This document shows, one piece after another, positions 59,091 to 64,000 of a stretch of 64,000 nucleotides of DNA. The stretch spans positions 277,505,043-277,569,042 of the forward strand of contig CM061142.1 of NCBI GenBank assembly GCA_030789695.1, read 5' to 3'. Made by a program: the position numbers and the translations under genes. The notes beneath the pieces were generated by a model. That model was not told the DNA's origin. It worked only from the letters and a program-made list of their open reading frames with translations, and did no database searches. The DNA is from Scilla litardierei (taxonomy: Eukaryota; Streptophyta; Magnoliopsida; Asparagales; Asparagaceae). Position 1 is the first letter of the stretch. Every line of letters begins with the position of its first letter.

Positions 59091-59179
59091 ATATCCCATC
59101 TGAAATTTCCCGATCCCGCTCCTCACGCCTTAGCCGCGGGAACCCAAGCCCTAAATTTTCCGATCCCGCTCCCCAAGCC

Positions 59180-59618
59180 TTGGCCTATCCCTCAGATTCC
59201 TCTTCCTACTCCTCAAAGCGACATCGAACAAGCCAAGGCTACCTCGGGCCCATCTTCTTCGTCTTCCTGAAAACCCTAGTCTTCCAAAAGAAATCCATCT
59301 TCGAGCTCGAAGAAACGATCGTCGAGCTCCACAAGACCTACGGCCCCATCGTGACCCTCCCCACCTTCACCGACCCCGTCTTCTTCGTCCAGGACCACGC
59401 CATCTCGCACCAAGCCCTGGTCCAGAACTCCACCGCCTTCGCCGACCGGACGCGCCTACATGTGCTTCGGGGAGAGGATTGAGGACGAGGAGCGGATCAA
59501 GGAGCTTTGGGCGATCCAGTTCTTTCTCATCACCCTCTTCACGAGGTTCAACTTCTTCGCCGTCCTCCCCGGCGTCGCTAAGCTCGTCGCCAAGCTCCCC
59601 GGCCTCGCCAAGCCCTAA
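59180..59618 (+). pseudogene. Cytochrome P450 fragments (CYP89/CYP77-like)
   Basis: The first frame contains KTYGPIVTLPTF, FFVQDHAISHQALVQNSTAF and ADRTR, the N-terminal P450 region. At about 59455 it is joined out of frame to YMCFGERIEDEERIKELWAIQ, a region normally ~70 residues further on, ending at TAA 59616. Haem-binding and I-helix regions are absent. Codons are strongly G/C-ending, unlike the CESA fragment next door. Just upstream, two imperfect copies of aaattt(t)ccgatcccgctcc occur (59102-59170). Confidence 0.7.
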
Positions 59619-59984
59619 ATTTCCCTCTGGCGGCGACCTCCCCCAATCGGCACCCATCTGCGTCGACCTCCCCCTCCGGCCTTCGCCATCGCAAACGCAA
59701 AAATCACAAATTTTTATGTTAATTTGTTCTTGTTGGTCTTACAAAACTTATGTTAATTTGTGATTGTCATTTATGCTCCGCTACTGATTTATGCATGCTA
59801 AGTTCATTTAGCATTAATTTTAAGTAATTTATCCAGTTAGAAGGATTATGCATTTCTAGTAGATGACCAATGTGTCTTCATTCTTGTGATTGTGTTATGC
59901 TTTGAAAGAGTAATTAATAGGTTTCATATCTCAATTTTTATGCTAATTACTTGGACAAGCCATTAAAATGTTGTGTGTCTTCAG
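59619..59984. other. Intron-like spacer
   Basis: AT-rich sequence running into a 3' splice acceptor (tgtgtgtcttcag) at 59984; probably intron of the FLZ source gene plus junction sequence. Confidence 0.4.
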
Positions 59985-60087
59985 AGGGGAGAAAGCCTTC
60001 TGCATCCGCGAGTGCCGTTACCAAGAGATGTTGTTCGATGAAGGGATGGAAGACTGCTCGCCGCCGGACACCTCTGCGACCCTTTGA
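59985..60087 (+). pseudogene. FLZ zinc-finger last-exon fragment
   Basis: Following the acceptor, the exon reads GEKAFCIRECRYQEMLFDEG and ends at TGA 60085. This matches the second half of the FLZ (DUF581) domain: the second Cys pair FC...EC with the R-x-x-x-(I/L)-x-x-DE pattern. The first half, with the first Cys pair, is normally in the preceding exon and is absent. FLZ proteins are SnRK1-interacting adaptors. Confidence 0.7.
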
Positions 60088-60830
60088 CGTAAAGATCACG
60101 TCTTTTGCCCTTCTAATTGTTGGCTGGAAAAAAAACTCAAGATCAGCCCCAGGGTGAGTGCTTTTGTTTTCTACATGTTGTGTAAATTCTATATGATGGT
60201 TGCAATCAAATTGGACAAGAACATGCTGCTGTCCACATGGTTTTTTTGGGTTTGAGAGGGATGTATGGATCTTAAAATCATATCTACTTGCTTTGCTAGT
60301 TAGCAGTTTTGGCCAAATTTCAGTTCATTGCTAATGCTTGACAGTGAATAATATGGTCTGTATACATCACCATCTACTGAAGTTTTTAGGTATATCATGA
60401 TATGTGTCATATATTTTTGGTTGGTCTAATGAAAACAACCTAGTGGGGTTGGAGCTAATGAGGTGATTTGCTTGTGCAAGTATTACAATCATGTTGTTTA
60501 TCATTCTTAATCTACTACTGATGTGTACTGATTATAGTTGATTAATCTAGTGTGATTAAGATAATCATCGAAATGTTTGTCTTTAAGTAGACCTACCATA
60601 TGCTAGCGCATCAGGGCAAGATTTAATTTGATTTACGCAGCATGAGCCTATGGTTCACGCAAATCATTTAAGAATTTGTTAATTGAAATGTGACGCATTA
60701 TATAAAGTATGCAATCGATCTCGTTTTTAATGGGAGGGTGGTATGATCTGTTTCACGCTAGACCATTTTTAATTGATGTATTTCTACGCTCGGTGTATTA
60801 GGTAGGTATGATGGTAGATGCAACTTCTGA
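60088..60830. other. Spacer without recognised features
   Basis: AT-rich, intron- or intergenic-like; I see no ORF, repeat or signal that can be supported. Confidence 0.4.
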
Positions 60831-62939
60831 GGCAATGAGCTGCCTCGCCTTGTTTATGTTTCACGTGAAAAGAGACTAGGCTTCCAACATCACAAAAAAG
60901 CTGGTGCAATGAATGCTTTGGTTTGTTCTTCTGTTTCCTTATTTATATAAGCAATAAATTGTTTCAAGCTATATGCGATATAATGATATAATGTTCTGGG
61001 TCTAAATTATTAATGGTATCTGTCAGATTCGAGTATCTGCTGCCCTAAGCAATGGCGCATATATTCTGAATGTGGATTGCAATCATCATTTCAATAATAG
61101 CAAAGCTCTTCGGGAAGCAATGTGTTTCATGATGGATCCGTCTTATGGAAAGAAGACATGTTACGTCCAGTTCCCTCAACGATTTGATGGCATTGACTCG
61201 CATGATAGATATGCCAATCACAACAGCGTCTTTTTCGATGTATGAAATTCATCCAGCTTTTACATTATATTTAGATTATGTATTTGGGTGGGCTCTTTCT
61301 TAACAGTAATATGTTTTACAGATCAACGTGAAAGGGTTAGATGGCATCCAGGGACCTGTCTGCGTGGGAACCGGATGTTGTTTCAACAGGCAAGCCTTAT
61401 ATGGGTATGATCCTGTCTTGACAGAGGCTGACTTGGAGCCTAACATCATCGTTAAGAGTTGTTGTGGCTCAAGAAAGAAGGGAAAGAGTAGGAACAAAGA
61501 TTACATTGATACAAAACGTGCTGTCAAGATGACGGAATCCATAATTCTTATTTACGACATGGATGACATTGAAGACGGTGTGGATGGTATGGCTGTTACA
61601 TAAAACTCTTCAAATTCAATTTTTTCTTGTCTTAAATAAACTTCCATGGTTGAAACGAGTATGCATTTGGTTTAACACAGTAGACACCCTACGCACACAT
61701 GAACATTTCTTATACATAATTACAAAGCACATATGACACCTTCAGCAAGATTAAAAATCAAATGCCTATGCACACACGTGTTCTTGCTTGTGGGCAGTGG
61801 TTTATTTGTGCATATATATTTTCATTGCTAAATTCATTTGTTTGATGAACACCCCTTGTACATTTCACATCTCTATTTTTTTATGTTTTTGTGTCTTGCT
61901 TACATGTTGCATCATGATTTGAAGGCGCATTGCATTTAATTGCATTCACTGTTCTCACTTTATGATTTTGCATTCTAAAAATTTTTTATCATCAAACTTG
62001 TAACCATCAACCATATAATGAAAATTACTCCATTAATTCGGTCTGCTGCATTTTCCATGTTATGAAGATGAGAGGTCCCAGCTGATGTCTTAGAAGAGAT
62101 TAGAGAAACGCTTTGGACAATCACCAATTTTCATTGCATCCACATTCATGGAGCATGGGGGCATACCACCATCCACCAACCCCGCTTTGCTTCTGAAAGA
62201 AGCTATCCATGTTATATGCTGTGGGTATGAGGATAAATCAGAATGGGGGAAAAGAGGTCAGCTAATATATATAGCTCTCAATATCCAACTTTGGCAAGAA
62301 TTAATTTATATGAAATCGTATCTGACCTTGTGCCTTGCTACCAGATTGGCTGGATATATGGATCTATTACTGAGGATATTTTGACTGGATTTAAAATGCA
62401 TGCTCGGGGATGGATATCAATTTATTGCATGCCTCCGCACCCTGCATTCAAGGGTTCAGCTCCAAACAATCTGTCACATCGTCTAAATCAAGTGCTACGG
62501 TGGGCCTTGGGATCAATAGAAATTCTGCTGAGTAGGCATTGCCCTATTTGGTAGGTTACAGTGGAAGGCTGAAGCTTCTTGAGAGGCTAGCATATATCGA
62601 TACCATCGTTTATCCTCTTACATCCATCCCACTGATTGATTACTGTGTCCTTTCAGCCATTTGTCTTCTCACCAGAAAGTTTATTATACCAGAGGTAATA
62701 ACAATTTATGCTAAAAACTTGCACCTCTGATTACAAATTCTTAAATTTCCGGTACGTATATGAAGATCACAAAACTTATAAACATCCGTTCTATCTGACT
62801 CTTTTCCGTGGAAAAAATGTGCAGATAAGCATCATGCTCTTCATCTCCATCGTTGCAACCCGAATTTTGGAGCTCTGGTGGAGCAGCGTTGGAATCGAAG
62901 ACTGGTGGAGGAACGAGCAGTTCTGGGTGATCTGGGTGA
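60831..62939 (+). pseudogene. CESA8-like: Cellulose synthase fragment, CESA8 (IRX1)-like, five to six exons
   Basis: Exons visible at 60831-60920 ([20 protein letters not shown]), 61027-61239 ([20 protein letters not shown]; the D-x-D motif is changed to DCN), 61322-61586 ([32 protein letters not shown]), 62058-62250, 62345-62694 (TED at the third catalytic Asp; [10 protein letters not shown], the Q-x-x-R-W motif) and 62825-62939 ([14 protein letters not shown]). The [15 protein letters not shown] stretch points to CESA8. Lesions: TAG at 62091-62093, an extra base near 62248, a missing base near 62554, loss of the acceptor AG before 62058, and deletion within the last exon. CESA8 acts in the plasma-membrane secondary-wall cellulose synthase complex; this copy cannot. 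Confidence 0.9.
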
Positions 62940-63456
62940 TTCGTGCCGTGCCCCGGAGACTTCTAATTTTCCTGGCCGGGTGTGTGAGCTCTTGGGGGAT
63001 CATCACAATTGGTTGCTATGACATCACAGATGATACACTCATTGAGGCAGAGATGGAAGCTGCTCTTAGGGAGTATGATGGTTGCCCGTATGAAGGTCCT
63101 GTATGAAGGTTGCCCTTGACTTTGTTTCCCCGGAAAATATTTGGGCGTGTCTGCGGTTGGTGAAGGAATTCCGTGTACTTCCTGAGGATCACCGGGCCAA
63201 AGAAGACAAACTAGAGGTTGTAATACTTCACATATTCTCTTGTTTTCCAACTCTTTTTATGTTTGAATTTTTACGATATATTTGCATGCTTCCATCTGAA
63301 ATAATTTGCCCATATTTTTACTGCACGCTGAGTTCCATATTGGCTGGTCATTTTGAATTTTTCTCAATGTATTGAACTGAATCAGGTGAAGAAAATGGCA
63401 CTTTATGCGCTTATCAATGTTGTCGTGGAAGTTAAAGACTACCTGTCTAAACAAAA
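62940..63456 (+). pseudogene. Unidentified gene fragment fused to the CESA8 exon
   Basis: At 62940 CESA homology stops at a short direct repeat (gggtgat) and the frame runs on through [32 protein letters not shown] to TGA 63104-63106. An overlapping ATG frame (63103) gives [20 protein letters not shown] up to a donor at 63217. A further exon (63386-63456, VKKMALYALINVVVEVKDYL) lies between an acceptor and a GTAAGT donor. The peptides look like real protein but I cannot name the family. Confidence 0.5.
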
Positions 63457-63612
63457 GTAAGTTTCTATGCGTTAGACCTCATCAATGTTGTCGAGGAAGT
63501 TGTCGAGGGTGTATGTATTTTTTTTATTCTGAGAAACATTCCTATTGTTTGTTAGTTTTTCAAAAAACTGATTTCATATTTGTGAAACATTTTTTGTTCC
63601 TTCTGGTAATAG

Positions 63613-64000
<388 letters not shown>

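Overview
The window is plant nuclear DNA, almost certainly from a eudicot. It holds angiosperm retrotransposon lineages, a spliced CESA8-type cellulose synthase fragment and an FLZ zinc-finger fragment. It is a heterochromatin-like pile of nested transposable elements with no intact host gene. Nearly every long reading frame belongs to a retroelement, and most are broken by stops or frameshifts.

Layout. (1) 1-13771: three copies, increasingly diverged, of one chromovirus-like LTR. The second copy is split by a gag-only LTR retrotransposon (4190-10378, minus strand, TSD ACACG). (2) 13778-26328: a young 12.55-kb SIRE/Maximus-type Copia element (minus strand, TSD GATCG, two 1753-bp LTRs about 1% different) with gag, pol and a 557-residue third ORF. 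(3) 26329-32427: fragments of Athila-like and chromovirus LTRs. (4) 32428-43876: an Athila-lineage Ty3 element (minus strand, TSD ACCTC) that keeps gag, protease and an ATHILA ORF1-like third gene but has lost RT, RNase H and integrase. It sits in an older gag-only element whose right part is 43882-46294. (5) 46295-53690: chromovirus LTRs and a decayed RT. (6) 53696-54302: a 403-bp foldback element inside a (TA)n microsatellite. (7) 54303-58813: an L1-type LINE, cut by (8) a CACTA-like element starting at 58814. That element carries intron-containing fragments of several host genes (P450, FLZ, CESA8, an unidentified gene, a JmjC demethylase) and runs out of the window.

The most unusual signal is a set of dyad-symmetric arrays. 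In the Copia element the motif is TAGTCGGTC/GACCGACTA. In the Athila-like elements it is CACTCGGCCGAGTG. Each array lies in U3 just upstream of a LTR TATA box. A second copy of the same element-specific array lies inside each element, directly upstream of the leader of the third ORF. In the Athila-like element this internal copy is followed by a TATA box, a CT-rich leader and a clean 111-nt intron before the ATG. The third ORFs have basic, NLS-like N termini and predicted coiled coils, with no visible signal peptide or membrane segment. I propose, as inference, that each element carries an accessory DNA-binding or anti-silencing protein with its own cognate array, by analogy with the VANC/VANDAL systems.

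No tRNA, rRNA or CRISPR was seen. Coordinates of degraded element edges are approximate. LTR and TSD borders given to the base were read directly.
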